From JBHGAV01 sp041946685 (GTDB taxonomy: Bacteria; Acidobacteriota; Terriglobia; Bryobacterales; Bryobacteraceae): DNA of 64,000 bases. Made by a program: the position numbers and the translations under genes. Shown here piece after piece: positions 41,813 through 49,238 of this stretch. A model generated the notes under the pieces. It was given only the letters and a program-made list of their open reading frames with translations. It was not told where the DNA came from and did not search any database. The stretch spans positions 1 through 64,000 of the forward strand of contig JBHGAV010000015.1 of NCBI GenBank assembly GCA_041946685.1, read 5' to 3'. Each line of letters begins with the position of its first letter. Position 1 is the stretch's first letter.

Positions 41813-42400
41813 TTACCCGCCCAGCGTCTGGGAGGCAATCCTTGCTATCTCCTGACGAACCTTTTCCAGTTCTTCAGGACTCATCCCCGGCTTGATTCTG
41901 TCCAGGTCGATGCTTGCGCCGGCTGGAGCGGAGTTCCGCTGTGCGGAAGTGATCCCCGAACCGCCCAGGTTCCGGGCCGGCAGGAACTCTGGGTTTTCGC
42001 TTACGAACTGGGTGAGATATTCCCGGAGCCCTACCGTTCCACTCTCGCTGATACCCACCAGCCGCCCGTCTTCGCTGCGCCTGACGTCGTCTTTGACCGC
42101 CTTGAAGGCAAGGTCGACTTTCGTCACCCCCAGCCGTTGCAGTTCCGCCCGGATCGCGGCGCTCCGGTCGGCCTCTTCGGCCGCCTGTCTGCTCCGGGCG
42201 TTTTCCTGCACCAGTTCGTTGACCCTGCGCTCCAGTTGCTCCCGGCGCTTCCTCTCCTCGCTCAGCTCGTTCTTGTAGGCCGGCTCCGCACGGGATGCCT
42301 CCCGCTTTGTGTACTCCTCGATCGCCTCACGGATGACCCCGCGAATGTCGAGAGCGCCGTCCATTGCCGTCGTGCTGTTGTCCTTGGCAGCTTGCTCCAT
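41813..42400 (-). CDS. Capsid scaffolding protein
   Basis: 195 residues with a long charged coiled coil in the middle (KNELSEERKRREQLERRVNE followed by more) and a basic/Pro-containing C-terminal end (LDRIKPGMSPEELEKVRQEI). Scaffolds sit between portal and coat genes and are predominantly helical, as here. GGAGAGA precedes the ATG. No protease motif, so the scaffold may be recycled rather than cleaved. Confidence 0.72.
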   Translation of the reverse strand: MEQAAKDNSTTAMDGALDIRGVIREAIEEYTKREASRAEPAYKNELSEERKRREQLERRVNELVQENARSRQAAEEADRSAAIRAELQRLGVTKVDLAFKAVKDDVRRSEDGRLVGISESGTVGLREYLTQFVSENPEFLPARNLGGSGITSAQRNSAPAGASIDLDRIKPGMSPEELEKVRQEIARIASQTLGG

Positions 42401-42417
42401 CCGTTCTCTCCTTTGCT

Positions 42418-43809
42418 TTAGGTCTGGTCACACCAGTTGTCCAGTTCGACGACAATCTGGTCCTTGGTCTCCTGCCTCACGTCGCACAGGTATTTCAGCG
42501 CGAGTTTCTTCAGGACCTGTTTCTTCAGCGTCTTGGACCCCACCCCAAGGCCCAGCAGCTTGATGGCGTCTTCCAGTTCAGTGCTGAAGTCCCCGATGTC
42601 GAACTCGTCCAGCCCGGACACTTCGATCGTCAGTCCGTCTTCCCGCGCCGCTTCGATCGCCCGCAGCACCCGCTTCATCGTGTCCTTGACGGCGTCTCCG
42701 TACGCCCTCAAGACTTCCTGGGTGATGGTGTAGTCCCTCTGTTTGCTTACCCCGGATTGCTGCGAGCTGCCCGTCAGCGTCCCGCCCGCCTGTGTGAGGA
42801 GGTAGCACACGCGGTAGATCTCATCCTTGAGGCGGTTCAGGTTTTCCGTTGCGATCTGGTAGACCTTGCCTTCCGGTTCGGTCCACCCGAACCGGTCCTC
42901 TGGTCCCAGTTGGATGTAATAGGAGTCCCCCACAATCTGGTTCCACTCGCGGTCCGAGTAAATGACCGGCGAGGCGAACAAGCCCATGGTTAATGCCCAG
43001 GCCAGCGCGTTGGACTTGTTAAAGTGCTCCAATTGCAGGGAGGCCGCCTTGTTGGTCAGCCACAGCCCGTCGCTGATGCGGAACGGGAAGACCGGCACTT
43101 TGCCCAGCTTCGCCAGCCCGTGCCTTCCCTGGTCCGTGAGTCGCGGCTCGGCCGTCTTCTGCTGCCCCTCCAGCCTCCGGTAGCTCCTGAACTCCTCCTT
43201 GTCGTAGTAGATCCACTTGGTCTCCTTCACCCACGAGCCCGTGCCCGGCTCGGCCTGGCGCAGGGTCGAAGTCCTGAGTACGATCCACTCCAGGTTCCCC
43301 GTGTCGTCGTGGCTCCAGTTGATGACGTCCTGCGCGCCGCAATCTACCAGGTACGCCCTGGCTTGGCCCGCCGCTTCCTCCTCTGCCCGATTTGCCGGGA
43401 TTCCCTTTGACCGGGGGAAGTCCACCAGGATGTAGGCTGTTCCCGAAACCAATGCCTCTACCAGCACGCGGCGGAAGAAGTCGGACAGACAGGATCCCCT
43501 CAGGTCGCAGTCCTCGACGAACTCGGCGTAGAATGCGCGGCCCGTCTCGCTCGGCCCCTGGAAACTGAGAATCGGCTCCCGCCGGAAGAGCGTCGCCGCG
43601 TACCAGTCCACGATGGAGCCGAGGTAATTCTCGTAGAAGACCCGGTGCAGCCGCTCGTAGTACACGTCCAGCGGTTCGCGGTGCCTTCGGATCAGGTACT
43701 CGGCGGCGTTCGCCTTGAACTGCTCTCCTCCTGCGTACAAATCCCTGTACTTCCGCCAGGTGGCTTTCCTTGCCGTGTAGTCGGGATGCTCTCGATCGAT
43801 GTCGAACAC
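42418..43809 (-). CDS. Portal protein
   Basis: 463 residues (MFDIDREHPDYTARKATWRK). Helical N-terminus, then the wing/stem region with conserved-looking EALVSGTAYILVDFP and a long C-terminal helical part (RVCYLLTQAGG; LRAYGDAVKDTMKRVLRAIE). The pattern resembles portal families of the DUF4055 type. Position after the large terminase fits. It would form the dodecameric DNA channel in the capsid vertex. Confidence 0.8.
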   Translation of the reverse strand: MFDIDREHPDYTARKATWRKYRDLYAGGEQFKANAAEYLIRRHREPLDVYYERLHRVFYENYLGSIVDWYAATLFRREPILSFQGPSETGRAFYAEFVEDCDLRGSCLSDFFRRVLVEALVSGTAYILVDFPRSKGIPANRAEEEAAGQARAYLVDCGAQDVINWSHDDTGNLEWIVLRTSTLRQAEPGTGSWVKETKWIYYDKEEFRSYRRLEGQQKTAEPRLTDQGRHGLAKLGKVPVFPFRISDGLWLTNKAASLQLEHFNKSNALAWALTMGLFASPVIYSDREWNQIVGDSYYIQLGPEDRFGWTEPEGKVYQIATENLNRLKDEIYRVCYLLTQAGGTLTGSSQQSGVSKQRDYTITQEVLRAYGDAVKDTMKRVLRAIEAAREDGLTIEVSGLDEFDIGDFSTELEDAIKLLGLGVGSKTLKKQVLKKLALKYLCDVRQETKDQIVVELDNWCDQT

Positions 43810-43836
43810 TGTCTTGCCTCCTCCCCATGCGGCGGC

Positions 43837-45141
43837 TTACAGGAGCCGCTCGCTGCGCTCTCCGGCGCGCCCCTGCGGCCTGCATTCCTGCCAGACTAGG
43901 TACCCCAGTGCGTCGGAGTGGTGCGTTCTCCTGGGGTCCTTCTCCTTGTCGATGACGGAACTGCCCGGCTTGTATGCCACCTGCTCCAGGTCCAGAACCA
44001 GCTCCCGGCATCGGGGATGAACCAGCAACCGGGTCTCGCCGTGCGCGGAGCGCAGCATGGCGTTGACCAGCCCCACCCGCTCCCTGACCTCGGGATTGCT
44101 GCGCGGGACCTTGTAGCTCACCAGCTTGTGGCCGCTCTTCGCGAGCGCCTCCCTCACCATCGCGAAGTCGCTATGGCCGGTGGTCTGCCGCCGGCTCCCC
44201 GACGCGTCTCCGTAAACAACCACCCCTCCGGCATGTCGGGGATATCGGTTCAGGAACTCCTCACACAAGGCCGGAGTCGTTGCCCGGCTCATCGTGAACT
44301 CATCAAGCACCTGCACCACCCCGTCCCGTATCTGTGCCACCACCGAGCACATCGGGTCCACGTTGAAGTCCAGCGCCCATCGAAGCGGCAGCGCGGAGTC
44401 GATTTCAGCCGCCATGAGGTTCTTCGCCCGGTCGAAGGCGTGGTACACTTGGCCCTCGCTGACGTTCAGGTACCGGCCCAACACCTCTTGCTCGAAGAAC
44501 CGCCCGTCGTAGCTGTGTTTCAGCCTTTCGTAGTAGTCCGGCACCTTGCGGAGAAGGTGCTGGTTCTCGTATGGTTCGGCGATCGTCGTCTCGTAACCCG
44601 CGACGGGCGACTCCAGAAACCTCCTGTAGACCCAGTCAAATCCCTTCGGTGTCCAGACGGCGAACCCGCAAAGCCGCTTTGCCTTCGGGTCACGGAGCCG
44701 TCCTTCCAGCCGCAGCCACGCCTCTTCCGCGGTGTAGGTCAGCTCGTCCAGCCCGAACCACGCCAGGTTTGTGCCCCGCAGCCGCTCGTAGTCATCCACG
44801 GGCCGGAAGATGATCCGGCTCCGCGTGTCGCATAGCACCAGGATGTTTTCCGCCTTGTGGTAGTCGTGCGGGATGCGGCTTTGCCCCAGTATCTCGAACA
44901 GCGTGCTCTGTGTCGCGTCTCGCAGCATGGGGTACGTCGGAGCTCCCAACAACCCCGATCTTCCGGGGTTTAGGTAGCTAAGCCGGATCGCTTCCTGGCA
45001 TAGCGCCTGGCTCTTCCCAGAGCCCACCGGGCCTGAGAATCCCTTGAATCTGGCCGTTGAGGCGTGGAACCGCTGTTGGGAAGGCAGGGGTTGATACTCT
45101 ATGTTTCGTCTGCATGTTCCTTCTCCTGCGGTTCTACCCAC
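43837..45141 (-). CDS. Terminase large subunit
   Basis: 434 residues. ATPase: Walker A GPVGSGKSQ, Walker B AWFGLDELTY. Nuclease: DFNVDPMCSVVAQ, VVVYGDASGSRRQT and HHSDALGYLVW supply the acidic triad of the RNase H fold. All key residues appear intact, so the motor should package DNA. It overlaps the small terminase candidate by 43 bp. The first 15 residues (MGRTAGEGTCRRNIE) look non-conserved, so the true start could be slightly later. Confidence 0.92.
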   Translation of the reverse strand: MGRTAGEGTCRRNIEYQPLPSQQRFHASTARFKGFSGPVGSGKSQALCQEAIRLSYLNPGRSGLLGAPTYPMLRDATQSTLFEILGQSRIPHDYHKAENILVLCDTRSRIIFRPVDDYERLRGTNLAWFGLDELTYTAEEAWLRLEGRLRDPKAKRLCGFAVWTPKGFDWVYRRFLESPVAGYETTIAEPYENQHLLRKVPDYYERLKHSYDGRFFEQEVLGRYLNVSEGQVYHAFDRAKNLMAAEIDSALPLRWALDFNVDPMCSVVAQIRDGVVQVLDEFTMSRATTPALCEEFLNRYPRHAGGVVVYGDASGSRRQTTGHSDFAMVREALAKSGHKLVSYKVPRSNPEVRERVGLVNAMLRSAHGETRLLVHPRCRELVLDLEQVAYKPGSSVIDKEKDPRRTHHSDALGYLVWQECRPQGRAGERSERLL

Positions 45142-45377
45142 GTCACTCGGATCTCCTTTGGTTCCTCTTCGTGCAGGTCCTTGCGGAGTTGCACCAGCCG
45201 GACGAAATCTCCTACGGTGAGCTTCACTTCGCCCTTCTCCAACTTGCTCTCGAAGTCCTTGATGACCTTGTCAAGCAGGTCGCCTCGTCGCGGCTTGCTC
45301 GGCCGTTTGCCTCCACTTCCTTTTGCAGCCTGGCCCGCCGGCTTCGTACCCTTGCCGGTCTCTTTCAGGTCGCTCAT
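45099..45377 (-). CDS. Small terminase subunit candidate
   Basis: 92 residues from ATG 45377 with GGAGGGACC just upstream. The basic, low-complexity N-terminus (KETGKGTKPAGQAAKGSGGK) is followed by a helical part (LLDKVIKDFESKLEKGEVKL; RLVQLRKDL). It is the first gene of the cluster, the usual place for the DNA-recognising small terminase, but no helix-turn-helix is obvious. A longer ORF to 45530 lacks a ribosome-binding site. Confidence 0.5.
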   Translation of the reverse strand: MSDLKETGKGTKPAGQAAKGSGGKRPSKPRRGDLLDKVIKDFESKLEKGEVKLTVGDFVRLVQLRKDLHEEEPKEIRVTWVEPQEKEHADET

Positions 45378-45450
45378 CCTGGTCCCTCCACAGTGCCAGG
45401 AGAATCGCACGCATAAGCTGTTGCCCCCGCCCCTGGGAACCGCAAAGCTC

Positions 45451-45484
45451 AGGCTCCCTGCCAACAACCTACCATCGGGAGCCT
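45451..45484. repeat. 8-bp inverted repeat upstream of both the virion operon and ilv
   Basis: AGGCTCCC (45451-45458) and GGGAGCCT (45477-45484) are perfectly complementary around 18 nt. It lies between the divergent start of the virion operon (45377) and the ilv promoter (45516), where an operator or a short terminator could sit. Confidence 0.35.
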
Positions 45485-45515
45485 CTTCCACATGGCGATC
45501 ACGGGAAATAACCCA

Positions 45516-45544
45516 TTGAAAATAAACCACCTATTGTGTATGAC
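45516..45544 (+). promoter_or_regulatory. Sigma-70-like promoter of the ilv leader
   Basis: TTGAAA (45516-45521) and TATGAC (45539-45544) with exactly 17 bp between them. A start near 45551 would give a leader of about 358 nt before ilvB. AT-rich flanks (GAAATAACCCATTGAAAATAA) contrast with the GC-rich surroundings. Confidence 0.5.
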
Positions 45545-45602
45545 CCGAATGTGACCGCTTGTCTTTCGACCCAGAAGATGCTTCGATAAGTGACACTAAT
45601 GA

Positions 45603-45779
45603 ATGGGTCGACTTGCATTTCATTCTCTTGTGCGGTACCCTTTCTTCGTGGAGGCGTCGGCGAGAACACTGGCATTGGCCGTTGGCGGGCCGTCATCTCG
45701 TCCGAATTCCCTCTCCACTAGCCCTCTCGTCCTTGTAATCACGATCATTATTGGGGTCACCGTAGGCGACCCCGCCTGA
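45603..45779 (+). CDS. Leader peptide of the ilv operon (branched-chain-rich)
   Basis: An open frame from ATG 45603 (in-frame GTG at 45630 and 45648 are alternatives) to TGA 45777. It ends ...LVLVITIIIGVTVGDPA, with 10 of 13 consecutive codons for Ile, Val or Leu (codons 45726-45764). This is what known ilv attenuation leaders look like; E. coli ilvL and ivbL also end in such runs. The run overlaps a hairpin arm (GGGGTC 45753-45758 with GACCCC 45768-45773) and lies just upstream of a terminator stem. The ribosome-binding site is weak and the exact start is uncertain. Confidence 0.6.
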   Translation: MGRLAFHSLVRYPFFVEASARTLALAVGGPSSRPNSLSTSPLVLVITIIIGVTVGDPA

Positions 45780-45801
45780 GTAGGTCCTGGGAATCGTCCA
45801 G

Positions 45802-45847
45802 GGGCCACTGGCGGGGGAGAAAGCCTCAGCCGGTGGCCCTTTCTGCT
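45802..45847 (+). terminator. Attenuator terminator before ilvB
   Basis: GGGCCACTGGC (45802-45812) pairs with GCCGGTGGCCC (45829-45839): 11 bp including one G-U, 16-nt loop, followed by TTTCTGCT. Upstream CCTGG (45786-45790) can pair with CCAGG (45798-45802), which would compete with the foot of the terminator. The arrangement fits transcription attenuation controlled by ribosome stalling at the leader's Ile/Val/Leu codons. Confidence 0.65.
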
Positions 45848-45908
45848 ATGGGGGCATTCAGGGCGAGCTTCAGCTTGCCCTCAATAGGAGGTTTGGAGAA
45901 CGATAACG

Positions 45909-47639
45909 ATGTCGAACCTGATGAGCGGAGCAAGAATGTTGCTGGAGTGCTTGGTTCGGGAAGGAGCCGAGTGCATTTTTGGGTATCCTGGCGGCGTCAC
46001 CCTTCCTTTCTACGACGCTATGTACGACCACCCCATGCGTCACGTCCTTGTTCGTCACGAGGAGAACGCCTGTTTTGCCGCCCAGGGCTATGCCATCGCC
46101 ACGGGCCGGGTGGGCGTCTGCTGCGCTACTTCAGGACCCGGCGCCACCAACCTGGTGACTGGTCTGGTCAATGCATTGATGGACTCCACGCCCGTCGTGG
46201 CCATCACGGGACAGGTGGCCACCAAGCTGATCGGCAGCGACGCGTTCCAAGAGGCCGACACCTTCGGGATAACCCGCTCCTGTACCAAGCACAACTACCT
46301 GGTGAAGAGTTTGGCTGACCTGCCTCAGATCGTCCACGAAGCGTTCTACATCGCCGGCACCGGACGCCCGGGCCCGGTTCTCATCGACGTGCCAAAGGAC
46401 GTGTTTCAGGGTCAGGCCCGCTACACACCGGTCTCTTCGATTCACCTGCCCGGTTACAGGGTCTACGCGGAGGGTCACACCGGTCAGATCCGCCGCGCCG
46501 CTCAGATGATCTGGGATGCGCAACGTCCCATCGTCTACGCAGGTGGCGGCATCGTCGCTGCCGGCGCCTCCGCCCAGCTCCGTACCCTGGTGGAGACCGT
46601 GGATATGCCGGCCGTCTGTACGCTCATGGCTCTCGGTGCTCTCCCCGCCGACCATCCCAACTTCATCAGCATGCCAGGCATGCACGGCAGCTACGCCGCC
46701 AACATGGCGCTGACTCAGGCCGACCTCCTCATCGCCCTTGGAACTCGCTTTGATGACCGCGTCACCGGTCGGCTGTCCGCCTTTGCCCCTCACGCCAAGG
46801 TGATCCACGTCGACATCGATCCCTCTGAAGTTGGTAAGAACCGGATGCCGGATCTCCCCATTGTGGGTGATGCCCGTCGCGTGCTGGAGAAACTGAACCA
46901 TATGCTGATCGAGACGAAACCCGCTTCGGCTGAGCGCAACGCCGCCGGTCGTCGGGCTTGGCGGCGCCAGGTCCAGGAGTGGCAGGATGAGCACCCTCTG
47001 GTCCCTCCCCCACCCGGTGACGAGATCAAGCCCCAGCACGTCATGGCCGAGATCGACCGGATCTCCGGAGGCGCCGCCATCGTCACCTCCGATGTCGGCC
47101 AGCACCAGATGTGGGCGGCCCAGTTCATCCGCTTTAAGGAGCCTCGCCATTGGATCAACTCCGGTGGCCTCGGATCCATGGGCTTCGGTTTGCCGGCTGC
47201 CATCGGAGCGCAGTTCGCCCGGCCGGAGAAGCTGGTCTTTGCGGTGGTCGGTGACGGTGGTTTTCAGATGTCCCTTCCCGAGCTGGCTACCCTGGTCAAC
47301 TACGGCCTCCCTGTCAAGGTCGTTGTCCTCAACAACGGCTATCTCGGCATGGTGCGCCAGTGGCAGGAGCTCTTCTTCAATAATCGGACCTGCGCCGTCG
47401 AGCTTGACGGCTTCCCCAACGTCGAGAAGCTGGCGGCCGCGTATGGTTTTACCGGCCGCACGATTGAGAAGCCTCACGAGCTTGTCCCCGCCCTCCGTGC
47501 GGCTGTGGACGAGCCCGGTCCGTACCTGCTCAACGTGAAGGTTTCGCCGCACGAGAATGTCTTTCCCATGGTGCCGGCGGGCAGCGCGATCAGCGAAATG
47601 GTCCTGGCGCCCCCGCAACCGGTCGAGATGCCGAACTAA
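45909..47639 (+). CDS. ilvB: Acetolactate synthase, large catalytic subunit
   Basis: 576 residues. It condenses two pyruvates, or pyruvate and 2-oxobutyrate, in valine/leucine and isoleucine synthesis. The catalytic glutamate region is HVLVRHEENACFAAQGYA. The thiamine-diphosphate motif is VVGDGGFQMSLPELATLVNY with VLNNGYLGMVRQWQELFF after it. The length is normal. TAGGAGG is upstream of the ATG. First structural gene of ilvBNC-cimA, under the leader attenuator. Confidence 0.97.
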   Translation: MSNLMSGARMLLECLVREGAECIFGYPGGVTLPFYDAMYDHPMRHVLVRHEENACFAAQGYAIATGRVGVCCATSGPGATNLVTGLVNALMDSTPVVAITGQVATKLIGSDAFQEADTFGITRSCTKHNYLVKSLADLPQIVHEAFYIAGTGRPGPVLIDVPKDVFQGQARYTPVSSIHLPGYRVYAEGHTGQIRRAAQMIWDAQRPIVYAGGGIVAAGASAQLRTLVETVDMPAVCTLMALGALPADHPNFISMPGMHGSYAANMALTQADLLIALGTRFDDRVTGRLSAFAPHAKVIHVDIDPSEVGKNRMPDLPIVGDARRVLEKLNHMLIETKPASAERNAAGRRAWRRQVQEWQDEHPLVPPPPGDEIKPQHVMAEIDRISGGAAIVTSDVGQHQMWAAQFIRFKEPRHWINSGGLGSMGFGLPAAIGAQFARPEKLVFAVVGDGGFQMSLPELATLVNYGLPVKVVVLNNGYLGMVRQWQELFFNNRTCAVELDGFPNVEKLAAAYGFTGRTIEKPHELVPALRAAVDEPGPYLLNVKVSPHENVFPMVPAGSAISEMVLAPPQPVEMPN

Positions 47640-47659
47640 ACAGGAGGAACCTGACGCCC

Positions 47660-48217
47660 ATGCTACAGGTCATTTCACTACTCGTCGAGAACAAGCCCGG
47701 AGCCTTGATGCGCGTGACCGGCGTTCTTACCGCTCGCGGCTACAACATTGAGAGCCTCACTGTGGCGAGAACGCTGGACCCGGACCTCTCCCACATGACC
47801 ATCGTCGTGGACGTTGACCCGAGCCTGCGCAGCCTCGTCGTCAAGCAGATGAACCGGCTCGTCAATGTCCTCCAGATTACCGACCTTACGGAAAGCCGCG
47901 CCGTCGTGCGCGAGATGGTCCTGGTCCGGCTCAAGGCCCCAACCGACCGCCGTACCGCTATCCTGAAGGAAGCTGAGATATTCGGCGCGCGTGTCATCGA
48001 CTCGTCGGTCGACGGCTTCGCCCTGGAGGCTACCGGCGATCCCGAGAAACTGGACGAGTTCATCGAGATCATGCGAAGCTACGGAGAATTCGAGGCGACT
48101 CGCTCGGGTAGAGTCGCCATGTCACTGGAGGGCAAGAAACCCCGTCTCTCCCCTCCGGTGCCCACGCGGGCGGACGCTGAGAGACTGGACGAGAGGAATG
48201 GAGTCATCAATGGCTAA
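47660..48217 (+). CDS. ilvN: Acetolactate synthase, small regulatory subunit
   Basis: 185 residues. N-terminal ACT domain (VISLLVENKPGALMRVTGVL; the GALMRV loop binds the feedback amino acid) and the C-terminal half that packs on IlvB (ILKEAEIFGARVIDSSVDGF). It activates IlvB and confers valine inhibition. CAGGAGG is 11-12 nt upstream of the ATG. It overlaps ilvC by 8 bp. Confidence 0.96.
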   Translation: MLQVISLLVENKPGALMRVTGVLTARGYNIESLTVARTLDPDLSHMTIVVDVDPSLRSLVVKQMNRLVNVLQITDLTESRAVVREMVLVRLKAPTDRRTAILKEAEIFGARVIDSSVDGFALEATGDPEKLDEFIEIMRSYGEFEATRSGRVAMSLEGKKPRLSPPVPTRADAERLDERNGVING

Positions 48218-49229
48218 ACGCTACTACGAGAAAGATGGGAATCTGAATCAGCTTAAGAACAAGACCGTCGCCATCATTGGATACGGCAGTCAGGGACACG
48301 CGCACGCGCTCAATCTGCGCGACTCCGGTGTCAGCGTTGTCGTGTCCGAATTGCCCGGCACTCCCAGTTGGGAGAAGGCGAAGTCCGCCGGGTTGCGCGT
48401 CGTGGACGCTGCCGAGGCTGCCAAGGTGGGTGACGTCATCATGATCCTGGTGGCCGACCATCATCAGGCCGGCTTGTACCAGTCGTCGATCGCGCCCCAG
48501 ATGAGGGCGGGGAAGACCCTGATGTTCGCCCACGGTTTCAACATCCACTTCGGGCAGATCGTTCCGCCCAAGGACGTGGACGTGTCCATGATCGCTCCCA
48601 AGGCGCCCGGCCATCGCGTCCGCGAGCTGTTCACCGAGGGCGTCGGCGTGCCGGCCCTGGTCGCCGTGCACCAGAACGCCTCCGGACAGGCTTTGGAGAA
48701 CGCGCTCGCCTACGCTTTGGCCCTTGGTTGCCTCAAGGCCGGGGTCATCGAGACCACCTTCAAGGAGGAAACCGAGAGCGATCTGTTCGGCGAACAGGCC
48801 GTTCTATGCGGCGGTTGCAGCGAGTTGATCCGGGCGGGTTTCGAGACCCTGGTCGAGGCCGGTTACGCCCCTGAGATCGCCTACTTCGAGTGCCTGCACG
48901 AGCTCAAGCTCATCGTCGATCTTATCCAGGAGGGCGGACTCGGCTACATGCGCTATTCCGTCTCCGATACCGCCGAGTACGGCGACTACACCCGCGGGCC
49001 CAGGATCATCAACCAGGAGACACGCAAGGAAATGAAGAAGATCCTCGCCGAAGTCCAGTCCGGCCAATTCGCCAGGGAGTGGATCGAGGAGAACAAGTCC
49101 GGCCGCAAGAACTTCCTGGCCATGCGCGAAGCCGCCCGCCATCAGCCCGTGGAAGAGGTGGGACGCGAGCTGCGCGAAATGATGACTTTCCTGAAGAAGA
49201 AGAAGGAGGCGGGCGTACCTCTGGAGTAG
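48210..49229 (+). CDS. ilvC: Ketol-acid reductoisomerase (class I)
   Basis: 339 residues from ATG 48210. NADP-binding Rossmann motif IIGYGSQGHAHALNLRDSGV, then the knotted helical domain with the two-metal site (LFGEQAVLCGGCSELI; YFECLHELKLIVDL). Length fits the short class I form. It converts acetolactate to dihydroxy-isovalerate. The longer in-frame ORF from 47991 would read antisense-like through ilvN and is rejected. Confidence 0.97.
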   Translation: MAKRYYEKDGNLNQLKNKTVAIIGYGSQGHAHALNLRDSGVSVVVSELPGTPSWEKAKSAGLRVVDAAEAAKVGDVIMILVADHHQAGLYQSSIAPQMRAGKTLMFAHGFNIHFGQIVPPKDVDVSMIAPKAPGHRVRELFTEGVGVPALVAVHQNASGQALENALAYALALGCLKAGVIETTFKEETESDLFGEQAVLCGGCSELIRAGFETLVEAGYAPEIAYFECLHELKLIVDLIQEGGLGYMRYSVSDTAEYGDYTRGPRIINQETRKEMKKILAEVQSGQFAREWIEENKSGRKNFLAMREAARHQPVEEVGRELREMMTFLKKKKEAGVPLE

Positions 49230-49238
49230 CCTGCCGGC

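Larger units (their letters stand above)
31547..45377 (-). mobile_element. Head-and-tail virion cluster (remnant prophage or gene-transfer-agent-like element)
   Basis: Fifteen co-oriented genes in the canonical siphovirus order: small terminase candidate, large terminase, portal, scaffold, coat, small gene, connector candidate, tail terminator candidate, tail tube, two frameshift-linked tail chaperones, short tape-measure candidate, two distal-tail proteins, tip/hub. Gaps are mostly short. There is no integrase, excisionase, repressor, replication, holin or endolysin gene inside or next to it, and I found no flanking direct repeats or tRNA. All long frames look intact, with no internal stops, which argues for maintenance under selection or recent arrival. 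It separates a Wzt-like gene from the ilv operon. Confidence 0.8.

Noticed and set aside
31547..45377. Tailocin (headless tail) interpretation
   Set aside because: Terminase, portal, scaffold and coat genes are all present and look intact.
31250..45560. Attachment-site direct repeats flanking the virion cluster
   Set aside because: Comparison of the two borders by eye gave only very short matches; no tRNA gene is near either end.
45620..45808. 62-codon minus-strand ORF in the ilv leader
   Set aside because: It is the complement of the leader peptide region, with no ribosome-binding site and no similarity; the plus-strand leader explains the sequence better.
46131..47618. 495-codon minus-strand ORF over ilvB
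   Set aside because: Antisense shadow of a clear acetolactate synthase.
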